From NCBI GenBank assembly GCA_046541415.1, contig JBKHDI010000009.1, positions 1 through 64,000 of the forward strand: a stretch of 64,000 nucleotides of DNA. The letters run 5' to 3'. Of this stretch, positions 1 through 9,349 are shown one piece after another. Made by a program: the position numbers and the translations under genes. The DNA is from CAZOVB01 sp046541415. GTDB lineage: Bacteria; Planctomycetota; Phycisphaerae; SM23-33. The notes under the pieces were generated by a model, which saw only the letters and a list, made by a program, of their open reading frames with translations, searched no databases and was not told the origin of the DNA. Each line of letters opens with the position of its first letter. The first letter of the stretch is position 1.

Positions 1-1
1 G

Positions 2-253
2 CCCCTGCTGACGCTGGCCAGATCCACAGGTTCGACCTGGGCTGCGCCCCTGCTGTTTGCCATCGGAACCGCCGGGCCGGTGGTGCTTTTCTCGATCCTC
101 ATCGCCTTCTTCGCCCACGCCGCCGGATGGGCCTTCGAGATGATCAAGAAGGTCGAACTTATCCTGCGCAAGCTCGCCGGGGCGGTATTCACCCTCGTCG
201 GAATCTTCTACTGCCTGCTGTACATCTACGATCTGCCGTTGCTGGACCTGTAG
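2..253 (+). CDS. CcdA/DsbD-like membrane protein, C-terminal part
   Basis: The reading frame enters from the left edge and ends at TAG 251-253; 83 codons are visible. The peptide is hydrophobic, with a segment around PLLFAIGTAGPVVLFSILIA, then a basic cytosolic stretch (EMIKKVELILRKLAG), and a last membrane span AVFTLVGIFYCLLYIY. This layout matches the C-terminal helices of the cytochrome c biogenesis/DsbD transmembrane family, including ArsG-like members, which pass electrons or solutes across the inner membrane. The catalytic cysteines would lie upstream and cannot be checked. It converges on ald. Family assignment is moderate; the true start is outside the window. Confidence 0.6.
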   Translation, partial: PLLTLARSTGSTWAAPLLFAIGTAGPVVLFSILIAFFAHAAGWAFEMIKKVELILRKLAGAVFTLVGIFYCLLYIYDLPLLDL

Positions 254-270
254 GTCCGTCGGCGTCGGTT

Positions 271-1371
271 TCAGATCGCCGCGGGCAGGTCCCCGAAGGC
301 CTCGGCCACGGCGGCGTTGGTGATCCTGCCTTCGCGGATGTTGACCGCCTCGGCCCGGCCCGGCGATACGCCGGCGAACCCGTCGACGCCAAGCCTGGCC
401 AGTTGGCGGGCATAGGGCAGCGTCGCGTTGCACAGCGCCTGGCTGCTGGTCCTGCCCACCGCGCCGGGCATGTTGGCCACGCAGTAGTGCACCACGCCGT
501 CGACGATGTACGTCGGGTCCTGGTGGGTCGTCGGACGCGCGGTCTCCAGGCACCCCCCCTGGTCGATGCAGACGTCGACGGCAACCGAGCCGTCCTTCAT
601 CTCTTCCAGAAGCGGCCTGGGCAGCAGGGTCGGCGCCCGGCCTCCGACGATCAGCACCGCCCCGACGACCAGGTCGGCCTGGCGGGCGTAGTTGGCCACC
701 GCATGCGGGTCTGAATACAGCGTCGTGACGTTGGCGGGCATGACGTCGTCGAGGTACCGCAGGCGATCGAGGTTGATGTCCATGATCGTCACGTTGGCGC
801 CCAGGCCGGCCGCGACGCGAGCGGCGTTCGTGCCCACCACGCCACCACCCAGAATCAGCACGTTGGCAGGGGCAACACCGGTAACGCCCCCAAGCAGAAT
901 GCCGCGCCCCATCATCGGACGCTCGAGGTACTTGGCCCCCTCCTGGATCGACATCTTCCCCGCCACCTCGCTCATCGGAGTCAGCAGCGGCAGCGAACCC
1001 GAGGCGTCCGAGAGCGTCTCGTACGCCACCGCCGTGATCCCCGATTCCAGACAGCCGGCCGTCAACTCCCGAGAGGCGGCGAAGTGGAAGTACGTGAAGA
1101 CCACCTGCCCCGGCCGGAGCATCGCGATCTCCGCGGCCTGGGGTTCCTTGACCTTGATCAGCATCTCGCTGCGAGCGAAGACCTCCTCGGCCGAGTCGAC
1201 GATCCGCGCCCCGGCCCGGCGGTACAACTCGTCATCGAAACCGCTGCCGCGCCCCGCGTCGGTCTCGATGAGCACCTCGTGGCCGTCCTGGCAGAGCAGT
1301 TGGGCCCCGACAGGCAGCAGCGCGACTCGATACTCATCCGATTTGGTCTCTCTGGGTACACCAACAATCAT
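271..1371 (-). CDS. ald: alanine dehydrogenase
   Basis: This 366-residue protein has the expected length for NAD-dependent L-alanine dehydrogenase, which interconverts alanine and pyruvate plus ammonia in the cytosol. It begins MIVGVPRETKSDEYRVAL, the family N-terminus carrying the substrate-binding Arg and surrounding residues. The Rossmann segment VLILGGGVVGTNAARVA lies near residue 170, followed by a D-I-N acidic end typical of NAD binding. The stretch DVCIDQGGCLETARPTTH near residue 270 is the conserved Ald block. The ATG at 1371 is preceded by AAGGAACGGGA, a good ribosome binding site. It is a single gene facing the preceding membrane protein. Very sure. Confidence 0.95.
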   Translation of the reverse strand: MIVGVPRETKSDEYRVALLPVGAQLLCQDGHEVLIETDAGRGSGFDDELYRRAGARIVDSAEEVFARSEMLIKVKEPQAAEIAMLRPGQVVFTYFHFAASRELTAGCLESGITAVAYETLSDASGSLPLLTPMSEVAGKMSIQEGAKYLERPMMGRGILLGGVTGVAPANVLILGGGVVGTNAARVAAGLGANVTIMDINLDRLRYLDDVMPANVTTLYSDPHAVANYARQADLVVGAVLIVGGRAPTLLPRPLLEEMKDGSVAVDVCIDQGGCLETARPTTHQDPTYIVDGVVHYCVANMPGAVGRTSSQALCNATLPYARQLARLGVDGFAGVSPGRAEAVNIREGRITNAAVAEAFGDLPAAI

Positions 1372-1549
1372 TCCCGTTCCTTTCAGGCTCTTACTCTGCG
1401 CGGCCCCGCGATCCTGCGGATCTTACCGGGTCAGACGCATCGATCGCCACTGCTGTTCCGGCAGAATCCGCAGGAATTCCCAGCCGACAAAACTGCGCAC
1501 AGAACCTTGACACTGCCCCGCCTGGCAGATACCCTTGCTCCTCCTGCCC

Positions 1550-1639
1550 GGAGAGGTGGCAGAGTGGCTGAATGCGCCGGTTTGCTAAACCGGTATACGC
1601 TATAAAGGCGTATCGCGGGTTCGAATCCCGCCCTCTCCG
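1550..1639 (+). tRNA. tRNA-Ser (anticodon GCT)
   Basis: The seven-base acceptor stem GGAGAGG (1550-1556) pairs with CCTCTCC (1632-1638), with discriminator G at 1639. The anticodon stem CCGGT/ACCGG encloses loop TTGCTAA, giving anticodon GCT for AGC/AGU serine codons. A long variable arm (TACGC...GCGTA) marks a class II tRNA, and the T-loop is GGTTCGAATCC. CCA is not encoded: TTACAT follows. Confidence 0.96.
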
Positions 1640-1646
1640 TTACATA

Positions 1647-1679
1647 ACGCCTGTCCGCCCGAACGGACAGGCGTTTTTC
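1647..1679 (+). terminator. Rho-independent terminator after tRNA-Ser
   Basis: A strong GC-rich stem, with arms AACGCCTGTCCG and CGGACAGGCGTT and a loop of about five bases, is followed by a T run. It starts eight bases after the tRNA, so it most likely ends the tRNA transcript. Confidence 0.9.
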
Positions 1680-2143
1680 TCATGCGCCAGACCATCCACA
1701 CTGGCGGGATTCGACGCCTCTGCCGACCTGCAGCAGACCTTCACCGCCTGGCCCCACCGCCCGAGCCGATCCGCCGCCATGCTGGCGATGGGCAAGAGCA
1801 TCCGGTGAGGCGAGGCCTCGGTCCTTGACCCCAACGGGGTGACAGATCTCAGCACACGGTCGAGGCGAAGACGAGGTCCGGTGGCCCGTTTCGGCGGATG
1901 TGGGAATCAGGAGGTTGTGGCGCGCCGGGTTGCGCCGAGGCGGCGTGAACCCGGGCATCGCAGGTGGAGGGACGGGACAGTCTGAACCCTTGACTGGATC
2001 TTCATCGACCCAGACCCATTCGCGCGACGGGTCGATCTGCTCGTACGGAGAGCTGAGCGAAAGTCAGCCAGACCCTGCGCTTGGTTTGTGGAATCTCTTC
2101 GGGAATGCGAGCAACGGGTTTGCCCGCGAACCTGGTTGGGACT
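1680..2143. other. stretch without recognisable gene
   Basis: About 460 bases between the tRNA terminator and the TIM-barrel gene. Open frames run through it on both strands, as is usual at this GC content. None has a start with a ribosome binding site or a translation I recognise. It may hold decayed coding sequence, but I cannot identify a parent gene. Confidence 0.4.
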
Positions 2144-2992
2144 TCACTCGGCCGATTCGAGGGAGGCTTTGGATCGCGTTCGCTGGAGTTGGATGTTCGA
2201 GGCTCGGCGCTGCAACTGGGACAGGGAGATCTCGATGTCTTCCCTGGCTTCGTCGGGCGTCAGGCAGCCGATGCAGACCATGTCCTGGTCGCGGAGCGTG
2301 GCCCAGGAGAAGGCCAGGCCAACCAGGGGCAGGACGCGCCCGGCGGCCAGGGGCTTGATGTTGATTACCGGCTTCTTGGCGGACTGGATGATGCGGTGGA
2401 CCCAGTCGACCTCGACCTGCATGAGAAAGCCCACCGGGTTGTAGATCTGGATGTACGTGCCGACGTCCAGGCCGGTTTGGTCAGCATAGCCGATGGTTTC
2501 GGGCATGTGCGTGGAGAGGCCGGGGATCATCCCCCGCTGGCGGATCAGTTCGGCGTAGCGGTCCATCCGGCGGATGGTGCGGGTGGTCTTGTCCAGCAGT
2601 GCGTCGGTGGTGGCCTGGTGCGGCAGGCAGACCTTGCAGCCGATTGCGGCGAAGGCGTCGAGGGTGCGGCCGTTGTCGGATTCGGCCTCGGCGGTCCCGG
2701 ACAGGTCCAGGTGCGGCGTACCCATTTTGATCATCCCGCGGCCTGTGGCCTGCTGGGCGTCTTCGATGGCGGCTTCCAGGTGCGGGCTTTCGGGGCGGAC
2801 GCCGTAGATGGTATCGACCCCGGCGGCCAGGAAGACCTCGAGGATTTCGGCGATCTTCTGGCGAGACTGCCGTGCCTTGATGAACTCATCCTGGGCCTTG
2901 GAGGTGTGCGAGAAGCCGAGAAACCAGTTGGTCCCGATAAGCAGGCGGGATACGGAAAGGCCCTCGATCTGCGTGCGGGGAAAATCTGCCAT
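2144..2992 (-). CDS. TIM-barrel protein, aldo/keto reductase-like
   Basis: This 282-residue cytosolic protein has no signal peptide. It begins with IEGLSVSRLLIGTNWFLGF, which resembles the first strand of aldo/keto reductase barrels. It continues with alternating strand-helix segments (GVDTIYGV, GMIKMGTPHLDLSG, GMIPGLSTHMPETIGY, PVINIKPLAAGRVLP) and ends with CIGCLTPDEAREDI, a C-terminal motif also seen in aldo/keto reductase relatives. The usual catalytic Tyr-Lys-His set is not obvious, so an ordinary NADPH reductase is not claimed. The ATG at 2992 has AAAGGACC upstream. Before the neighbouring module was inserted it probably lay directly downstream of dapF on the same strand. The reaction is unknown. 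Confidence 0.6.
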   Translation of the reverse strand: MADFPRTQIEGLSVSRLLIGTNWFLGFSHTSKAQDEFIKARQSRQKIAEILEVFLAAGVDTIYGVRPESPHLEAAIEDAQQATGRGMIKMGTPHLDLSGTAEAESDNGRTLDAFAAIGCKVCLPHQATTDALLDKTTRTIRRMDRYAELIRQRGMIPGLSTHMPETIGYADQTGLDVGTYIQIYNPVGFLMQVEVDWVHRIIQSAKKPVINIKPLAAGRVLPLVGLAFSWATLRDQDMVCIGCLTPDEAREDIEISLSQLQRRASNIQLQRTRSKASLESAE

Positions 2993-3086
2993 GAGGTGGT
3001 CCTTTCACCGATGCTTGCCCCGAACAGACCGATCCCGAGTCGGCGTTGCGGTGGTTACTTCGGACCATTCTGCCAGATTCGTCGGG

Positions 3087-3135
3087 CCCAGTCAATCGGG
3101 CCAGTCGCCGGAGAAGACTTCCTCGGCCGGGCCTG
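3087..3135. repeat. distal copy of 49-bp direct repeat (displaced dapF 3' end)
   Basis: Identical over 49 bases to 4999-5047, with mismatches immediately outside on both sides (3086 G against 4998 A; 3136 C against 5048 T). On the minus strand it encodes the last 14 full codons of dapF, the TGA stop and five bases beyond, but here it is detached from the rest of dapF. Confidence 0.97.
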
Positions 3136-3168
3136 CGGTCCGCAGAAGGTCTGCGAAACTGGAATTCT

Positions 3169-3729
3169 CTAGGACACCAGACGCCTCACGCCCTCTACAA
3201 AGACAGAAAAGCTCCGGGATCTCGTATTCTCTGGATCCAGATGAGGCCCGATCGCTCTGGACCCGCCTACCTTCTGGTATACATGATTGGTCAGTCTCTC
3301 CAGTTGCTCCGAAGCGTTGGGCAGGGCATCTGGCTTTCTCAGACTTGCCCGATCCTGCTTTTCGGACAGTCCAGAAATGGATAGAGCTTTCTCAACTGCG
3401 GCAAGATCAGCCAGATACCAACTTTCGATTTCGTGACAGGCTATGCGGACAAGGGCATCGTCTTTTCCAGCTTCTCTGCATTTTCGCAGAAGCTCCTTCT
3501 TGAGGTCGTGACAATCAGCGGAGTCTTTGTCCCTCAGAATCACAAAGCGGGCATCCGGTACCTGGTACCCCTGCAGTTTGCGGACCAGTTGTCTGTCCAG
3601 ATCGCTCTTGCCCTCGAAGACGATATAGCGAACGCGTGTATCCTCTTGAGCGAATCCCAGCCGAGGCAACAGACCTTTGAGCATTTCGCGTGCGGACAAT
3701 TCCTCAAGGAGAAACACAACTTCCCTCAT
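3169..3729 (-). CDS. DUF4276-like, TOPRIM-like protein
   Basis: This 186-residue cytosolic protein resembles the DUF4276 family. An acidic LLEEL motif near residue 10 and RFVILRDKDSADC near residue 85 (Asp-x-Asp) are placed as the conserved Glu and DxD of a TOPRIM nuclease fold. They are followed by the family-like segment ACHEIESWYLAD near residue 120. It starts at 3729, overlapping the stop of the upstream ATPase by four bases (ATGA), so the two are translationally coupled. TOPRIM-type proteins paired with AAA/ABC-type ATPases occur in antiphage systems such as PARIS (AriA plus the DUF4435 protein AriB) and OLD-like systems. A nuclease effector role here is inferred by analogy. Its composition looks less GC-rich than the neighbours. 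Confidence 0.7.
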   Translation of the reverse strand: MREVVFLLEELSAREMLKGLLPRLGFAQEDTRVRYIVFEGKSDLDRQLVRKLQGYQVPDARFVILRDKDSADCHDLKKELLRKCREAGKDDALVRIACHEIESWYLADLAAVEKALSISGLSEKQDRASLRKPDALPNASEQLERLTNHVYQKVGGSRAIGPHLDPENTRSRSFSVFVEGVRRLVS

Positions 3730-4913
3730 TGCGGATCAACCCCATCGAAAAAGCCCTGTTTCCATAGATACCCCATCTTATCCCCAGCTTCCATGTAGCG
3801 GACAATCTGTTCATCTTCCGCCGCCCTTTCGATCGTTGTGTACCCCCCCTCCTTGGTCAGCCAGAACACCTCCTCAAGCTGGCAGGCATTCAGGAAGTCC
3901 GGAGAATGGGTCGATATGAAGACTTGCCCCCCTCGCCTGGCATAGCCCCTGAACTCCTCCGCCAGCTCGGCCAGAAGTTTCGGATACAGTTGATTCTCTG
4001 GTTCCTCGACACATAGAAGAGGGTGTGGATTGGGATCGAAGAGCAGTATCAGGTAGGCAAACATTTTTATTGTCCCGTCCGATACGTGCCTGGCCAGAAA
4101 GGGATCTTCAAAAGACCCATCTTTGAACTTCAGAAGAACCCTTCCCTCTTCCGTCGTTTTCGCCTCCACGTGATCGATACCGGGGATACGATGCTTCAGG
4201 CGATCCAGGATCTTCCTGAATACATCAGGGTGCCTCTTATACAGAAACTCGGTCACCAAGGCGAGATTCTCACCTTGCTTTGACAAATGCTCTGCATGGC
4301 CGATCTCGCGTTCAGGCCTTGCCCTCTCAATATGGAAATCGGAAATGTGCCAATTGGTGATCAACTCTCCCAAGGCCATCGCGGCTGGGAATTTCTTGAA
4401 CTGCGCCAATCCCTTTACGGCCAAGGTGTCAGCGGATTTCAGGACCTGCTTCTCGCGCTCCAACTCCTCTTCATTACTGACCATCTCAGGTTCGTTCGTG
4501 ATGGCCTGTCCTTCTCCTTTGCTGAAATCCAGCATGTGCCAAGGGTGACCTCTATTACCTATGCGGTATTTCAACACCTCCCTCTCGATGACCGGCGTAC
4601 CATCCTCCTCGTTCACAGCCAGGTAGTAGGTGATGAGGGGAGATGATTCTTTCGCCCTGAATTTCAACTCGATCTCAATGGGTCCCTCGGTGTCACGGCT
4701 CCGGGCTTCCTGGAATCCGCGTCCCCCGCCCAGTTTTGTCAGGGCAACATGCACATCTTCAGTCATTGCGTCTTTGAGGAATCCGAAGACGCTGAAGATC
4801 GTAGACTTCCCCGTGCCGTTGGCCCCGACCACAACGCACATCCCGGGGATGTTGCGGAGTTCGGCGTCTTTGAACGCCTTGAAGTTCTTGAGGCGGATGG
4901 ATTCCAGTTTCAT
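3726..4913 (-). CDS. AAA15/AAA21-type ABC-like ATPase
   Basis: This 395-residue protein has the RecF/OLD-like ABC ATPase plan. MKLESIRLKNFKAFKD is the typical N-terminal strand, and Walker A GANGTGKST is at residues 30-38. A long helical insert follows, then the signature-like HVSDGTIKMFAYL near residue 285, Walker B LLCVEEPENQLYP near 305, and H-loop STHSPDFL near 345. These are all the elements needed for ATP-driven dimerisation. It is the first gene of the two-gene module and overlaps the TOPRIM-like gene by four bases. In related pairs the ATPase senses infection and controls the nuclease; that role is inference. The ATG at 4913 follows a weak AAGGACTGCAAC ribosome binding site. Confidence 0.85.
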   Translation of the reverse strand: MKLESIRLKNFKAFKDAELRNIPGMCVVVGANGTGKSTIFSVFGFLKDAMTEDVHVALTKLGGGRGFQEARSRDTEGPIEIELKFRAKESSPLITYYLAVNEEDGTPVIEREVLKYRIGNRGHPWHMLDFSKGEGQAITNEPEMVSNEEELEREKQVLKSADTLAVKGLAQFKKFPAAMALGELITNWHISDFHIERARPEREIGHAEHLSKQGENLALVTEFLYKRHPDVFRKILDRLKHRIPGIDHVEAKTTEEGRVLLKFKDGSFEDPFLARHVSDGTIKMFAYLILLFDPNPHPLLCVEEPENQLYPKLLAELAEEFRGYARRGGQVFISTHSPDFLNACQLEEVFWLTKEGGYTTIERAAEDEQIVRYMEAGDKMGYLWKQGFFDGVDPQ

Positions 4914-4998
4914 TGTTGCAGTCCTTTCAGGCCCGACAGGATATGCTATCTGCCACCGTTTTGCGATGGCATATGGCCAATCCTGACGGTCAAGAGCA

Positions 4999-5047
4999 CC
5001 CAGTCAATCGGGCCAGTCGCCGGAGAAGACTTCCTCGGCCGGGCCTG
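4999..5047. repeat. proximal copy of 49-bp direct repeat (in dapF 3' end)
   Basis: Perfect match to 3087-3135 at an offset of 1,912 bases. This copy is part of the intact dapF gene: it begins inside the Thr codon after the last Met and runs through the stop codon at 5004-5006 into five downstream bases. Confidence 0.97.
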
Positions 5048-5840
5048 TCATGAAGACGTGGTTGGTGTTCTCGTCCCATTCCAGTTGCAGGTCGCCGCCG
5101 GGCAGGTGTGCGGTGATGGCGCGGCCTGAGTTGCCGGTCAGCAGACCGGCGACGCAGACGGCCGAGGCCCCGGTCCCGCAGGCCTGGGTGATTCCGCTGC
5201 CGCGTTCCCAGGTGGCCATGGCGACCTCGTCGTCGCTGTGGACCTGGACGAAGTGGACGTTCATCCGCTCGGGGAACAGTTCGTGCAGTTCCAGGGGCGG
5301 GCCCAGGACGGTCAGGTCGATCGCGGGCAGATCGTCGACGTAGATGACCGCGTGGGGGTTGCCCATCGAGACCAGCGTGACCGGCCAGATTCGGTCGCCG
5401 GCCTCGATGGCGACTCCGACGGCCCGGTCGCCGTCGAGCCTGGCGGGGATATCGGCGGGGTTGAGGATCGGCTCGCCCATATCGACGCGGGCGGCGGTGA
5501 CGCGGTCGGAATCGTCGACGGTCAGCTCGATGGTCTTGATCCCCGCGGCGGTCTCGACGGTAAGGGGGTTCTTGCGGGCCCGGTCGTGGTCGTAGGCGTA
5601 CTTGGCCACGCAGCGGATGCCGTTGCCGCACATCTGCCCCTCCGAGCCGTCGGAGTTGAACATCCGCATCCGCACGTCGGCGGTCTGCGAGGGCAGAACG
5701 AGGATCAACCCGTCGCCCCCGACGCCGCGGTGGCGGTCGGCCATCCGGATCGCCAGTTGGGCTGGGCTCTGGACGGTCTGGTCGAACCCGTCGACGTACA
5801 CGTAGTCATTGCCGATCCCATGCATCTTCGTAAATCGCAT
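5004..5840 (-). CDS. dapF: diaminopimelate epimerase
   Basis: A 278-residue cytosolic enzyme that converts LL- to meso-diaminopimelate for lysine and peptidoglycan synthesis. It starts MRFTKMHGIGNDYVYVDGF, the family N-terminus. The two catalytic cysteines lie in the conserved blocks FNSDGSEGQMCGNGIRC (near residue 73) and QACGTGASAVC (near residue 217), so it should be active. The length is normal. The last 14 codons plus stop fall within a 49-bp repeat whose second copy lies 1.9 kb away, beyond an inserted gene pair. Despite that event the reading frame is complete. Very sure. Confidence 0.96.
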   Translation of the reverse strand: MRFTKMHGIGNDYVYVDGFDQTVQSPAQLAIRMADRHRGVGGDGLILVLPSQTADVRMRMFNSDGSEGQMCGNGIRCVAKYAYDHDRARKNPLTVETAAGIKTIELTVDDSDRVTAARVDMGEPILNPADIPARLDGDRAVGVAIEAGDRIWPVTLVSMGNPHAVIYVDDLPAIDLTVLGPPLELHELFPERMNVHFVQVHSDDEVAMATWERGSGITQACGTGASAVCVAGLLTGNSGRAITAHLPGGDLQLEWDENTNHVFMTGPAEEVFSGDWPD

Positions 5841-5935
5841 CTGCTTCAGTCTCCTTTTCTGGAAGTTCGACAGCCTACCAGAAACTCCCGGTTGGTCTCA
5901 AGGATGCTGAAAAGGTGCGGACGGAGAACGATATA

Positions 5936-5970
5936 CAAAAACAACCGGGCGACCCTGGGGGCCGCCCGGC
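5936..5970 (-). terminator. Rho-independent terminator of fliA
   Basis: Read on the minus strand, CCGGGCG and CGCCCGG form a stem around a ten-base loop, followed by TTGTTTTTGT. It begins about 35 bases beyond the fliA stop codon. Confidence 0.85.
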
Positions 5971-6003
5971 TGCGAAGTGCAAAATCTGCGGGGAATGTCC
6001 GGA

Positions 6004-6804
6004 TCAGTTGCTCGGCTGGAGCTCTTTCTGTCGCTTGTCGAGCTGTCCGCGAAGTCGCGAGAGGATCGACGAGTGCATCTGGCTGACGCGAGACTCGGAC
6101 AGGTCGAGTGTCTCGCCGATTTCCTTCATGGTCATCTCCTCGAAGTAGTAGAGGATGATGATCAGTCGTTCGGCGCGGCTGAGGCCTCGGGTGACCAGGT
6201 CTTTGAGGTCTTTTCGCTGCGCGACGCGGAGGGGGTCGTCGGAGCGTCGATCTTCGAGCACGTCGATCTCGCGGACGTCTTTGTTGGAGTCGGTCTCGAA
6301 CCACTTGCGTGACAGGCTGACGAGTCCGACGGCCTTGGCGTCACGCTGGAGCTTGCGGAATTCTTTCATCGACAGCTGCATGTGCTTGGCCAGTTCCTTG
6401 GCCTCGGGTTTTCGGCCATACTCGGCCTCGAGGGCCTGGACGGCTGCGTTGAGCTTGTGCGCTCGGGCGCGGACGAGTCGGGGGACCCAGTCCATGCTGC
6501 GCAGTTCGTCGAGGATGGCCCCTCGGATACGGGGCGCGCAGTAGGTTTCGAATTTCACGCCGCGGTCCGGGTCGAAGGCGTTGACGGCGTCCATGAGTCC
6601 GAAGATGCCCGCCGAGATGAGGTCTTCGATATCGACTTCGTCGGGCAGCTTGGTGTGGAGACGTTCGGCCGAGTACTTGACGATCGGCAGGTAGTTCTCC
6701 AGCAGACAGTTCCGAGCCTCGTCAGATCCTTTGGCGAGGAACTCATCCCACCAGGCCTGCACGACTTCCGGTGCGGCTTTTTCCTGGCGTAGTTTCATAT
6801 GCAT
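6004..6804 (-). CDS. fliA: flagellar-type sigma factor (sigma-28)
   Basis: This 266-residue group 3 sigma factor directs RNA polymerase to flagellar and chemotaxis promoters. Region 2 is clear (NYLPIVKYSAERL, then DLISAGIFGLMDAVNAFDP and VKFETYCAPRIRGAILDELR), as is the FliA-typical DWVPRLVR. Region 3 follows (GRKPEAKELAKHMQLS). The C-terminal region 4 carries LIIILYYFEEMTMKEIGETLDLSESRVSQMHSSIL, the helix-turn-helix for the -35 element (long stretch, near residues 210-245). The start at 6804 is preferred over upstream in-frame codons because GGAAGGAG lies six bases before it. It is downstream of flhG and flhF on the same strand, a known flagellar grouping. Confidence 0.92.
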   Translation of the reverse strand: MHMKLRQEKAAPEVVQAWWDEFLAKGSDEARNCLLENYLPIVKYSAERLHTKLPDEVDIEDLISAGIFGLMDAVNAFDPDRGVKFETYCAPRIRGAILDELRSMDWVPRLVRARAHKLNAAVQALEAEYGRKPEAKELAKHMQLSMKEFRKLQRDAKAVGLVSLSRKWFETDSNKDVREIDVLEDRRSDDPLRVAQRKDLKDLVTRGLSRAERLIIILYYFEEMTMKEIGETLDLSESRVSQMHSSILSRLRGQLDKRQKELQPSN

Positions 6805-7041
6805 TGCACTCCTTCCCTGTTTGGCAATCTGTCGTTGTGCGGACGACAGAACAGCTGGGCGATCAGAAATCCGGCAGGCTGACCACATCCATGCGGCGTG
6901 ACCTGCAGCTTGAACCACATTGTGCTCCCACACCCAATGCTGCTCTCGCACTGTTATTTACTTGTCTGCGGGCGTTTCCTTTACTTGTTTTCAGCGATTT
7001 TGTTTCAAACCGGTCGTGCCGGCGGGGTCATCTGGGCCTTT

Positions 7042-7886
<845 letters not shown>

Positions 7887-7890
<4 letters not shown>

Positions 7891-9026
7891 TCGATGCTGC
7901 CTCCTGGCGGGCCCTGGAGGATCCATCCTGCCAGTCTCGCCGCCTCGGCGGGCTCGATGTTCTGCGGGACGTCCTGTCCCGTCGTGACGTAACGTATTTT
8001 CATGTCGCAGGTTTGCGACAGGTTCACAGCCGATCCCAGCGTCACGGCCTCATCCAGCTTGGTCAGGATGACGCTGCGGGCGCCGATCTGTCCGTAGGCC
8101 CGGGCGGTCTGGTCGATGCACTCGGCCGAGGCCGTCGCCGAGACTGCCAGGACGATCTCCGGATCTCCCGCGGCGGTGCAGAAGCTCCGCAGCCTTTCCA
8201 GCTGCTGGCGGGCCCGCTGGCTGCGTCCGGCGGTGTCGATCAGCACCACGTCCAGCGACCGCATGTCGTGGACGGCCCGGGCCATCTCGCCGGGGCTCAT
8301 GACCGTCTCCAGCGGCAGGTCGATGATCTCGGCGTAGGTCCGCAGCTGGTCGACTGCCGCGATCCGGTAGGTGTCCATCGTAATCAGGCCCACCGACCGC
8401 TTCTGGCGCAGTTTGCACCAGGCGGCGAGCTTGGCGATCGTTGTGGTCTTGCCCACGCCGGTCGGCCCGACAACCGCGATCACCGAACCGGGCGGGATCT
8501 GGCCGGGGCCTGCAGCGATCTGCGAGGCTGTCGCCTGGCTGAACGCTTCCAGGACCGCATCGGGCTGGATTCTCAGATCGACCGGCAGCATTTGCCCGGC
8601 CTGCTGGACGATCCGGGCGACCAGGTCGCCCTGAATCCCCTGGGAAAGCAGCCTTGCCCGCATCCGGGCCATGGGCTCGGCCGGCTCGACGGTCTCGGGC
8701 CGCTGGTCCTGGGACAGCCGGCCCAGCAGGTCGCGGATCTGGCGGATCTCCCGCTGGAGTTCGGCCGGGCGTCCGGCGGCGTCGGGTCGTGCGGACTCAG
8801 TCGTCCGTTCGGCCTGGCTGCCAAGATACTCTCCGGGGCCGTCGGCGTCAAAAATCTCTTCCGGGCGATCGGCCACCACCTGCCATTGTTTTCGGTTTGT
8901 CAGCCAGCCCAGCAGGCCGCCGACGGGAATGGGGCGCTTGCGCAGGATGACCGCGTCGGGCCCGAGGCAGCTCTTGGCCCGCGCGATGGCCTGGTCGATG
9001 GTCTGGCCCTGGAAGTGCTCAGGCAT
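7887..9026 (-). CDS. flhF: SRP-type GTPase FlhF
   Basis: A 379-residue SRP-family GTPase that marks the site of flagellar assembly. The N-terminal segment FQGQTIDQAIARAKSCLG is the FlhF-type beginning (compare F-x-G-x-T-x-x-E-A). After a variable linker the NG domain carries VGPTGVGKTTTIAKLA (G1), DTYRIAAVDQLRTYAE (G2/insertion box), DTAGRS (G3) and TKLDEA (G4). The ATG at 9026 is chosen over the TTG further upstream because the FlhF homology starts there; a GAGGGGG stretch about 12 bases before it is a modest ribosome binding site. It is coupled to flhG by a four-base overlap. flhA, often next to flhF, is not in this window. Confidence 0.92.
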
Positions 9027-9349
9027 GGGCCGGGCCCCCTCGGCCAGACGGGCGGCGCATCGATCGACTCCGGCACGGGTCGGGACCCGCAGCGGGCCCA
9101 AGTGCGTCCAAGCCCTGATGTGATCTGTCTTTCAGCATGTCTCACGGTCCTCCGTGACCGCTGGGACTGCACGCCGGACCGGCCAGGCGTCCGCTGGACT
9201 GACCCGGACCGACAACGAGACAAACAGGCACATTCCGACCGCGGGCTACTCGATGCCCGTTTCCAGACTCCGCGGACTGGACCTCTGCTTTTGAGCAATC
9301 GGCCGGGCCACGCGTACTTCCACTTTGCCGGAAAGAGTCCAGCAGAAAT

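Larger units (their letters stand above)
3087..4998. mobile_element. putative inserted element carrying a TOPRIM-like/AAA ATPase pair
   Basis: The unit is one 49-bp repeat plus 1,863 bases of cargo inserted exactly at the end of dapF. The copy next to dapF keeps that gene intact, while the other copy lies next to what would have been the native downstream sequence. Integrative elements that rebuild the 3' end of their target gene leave this arrangement. The cargo is two genes with base composition visibly richer in A and T than the flanks. No recombinase is present, so trans mobilisation or homologous recombination must be assumed. The repeat is seen directly; the mobility is inferred. Confidence 0.55.

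Noticed and set aside
127..714. Long plus-strand open frame over ald
   Set aside because: It runs antisense through a well-supported alanine dehydrogenase and has low-complexity Arg/Gly-rich translation, as GC-rich shadows do.
1900..2358. Open frame with GLWNLFGNASNGFAREPG-like text
   Set aside because: It looked a little like a secreted-protein fragment, but there is no ribosome binding site, no recognisable domain, and half of it is antisense to the TIM-barrel gene.
3136..3168. Hairpin CGCAG-AAGGT-CTGCG as a terminator or element end
   Set aside because: Five-base arms without T run; too weak to call, though it lies at the left end of the inserted module.
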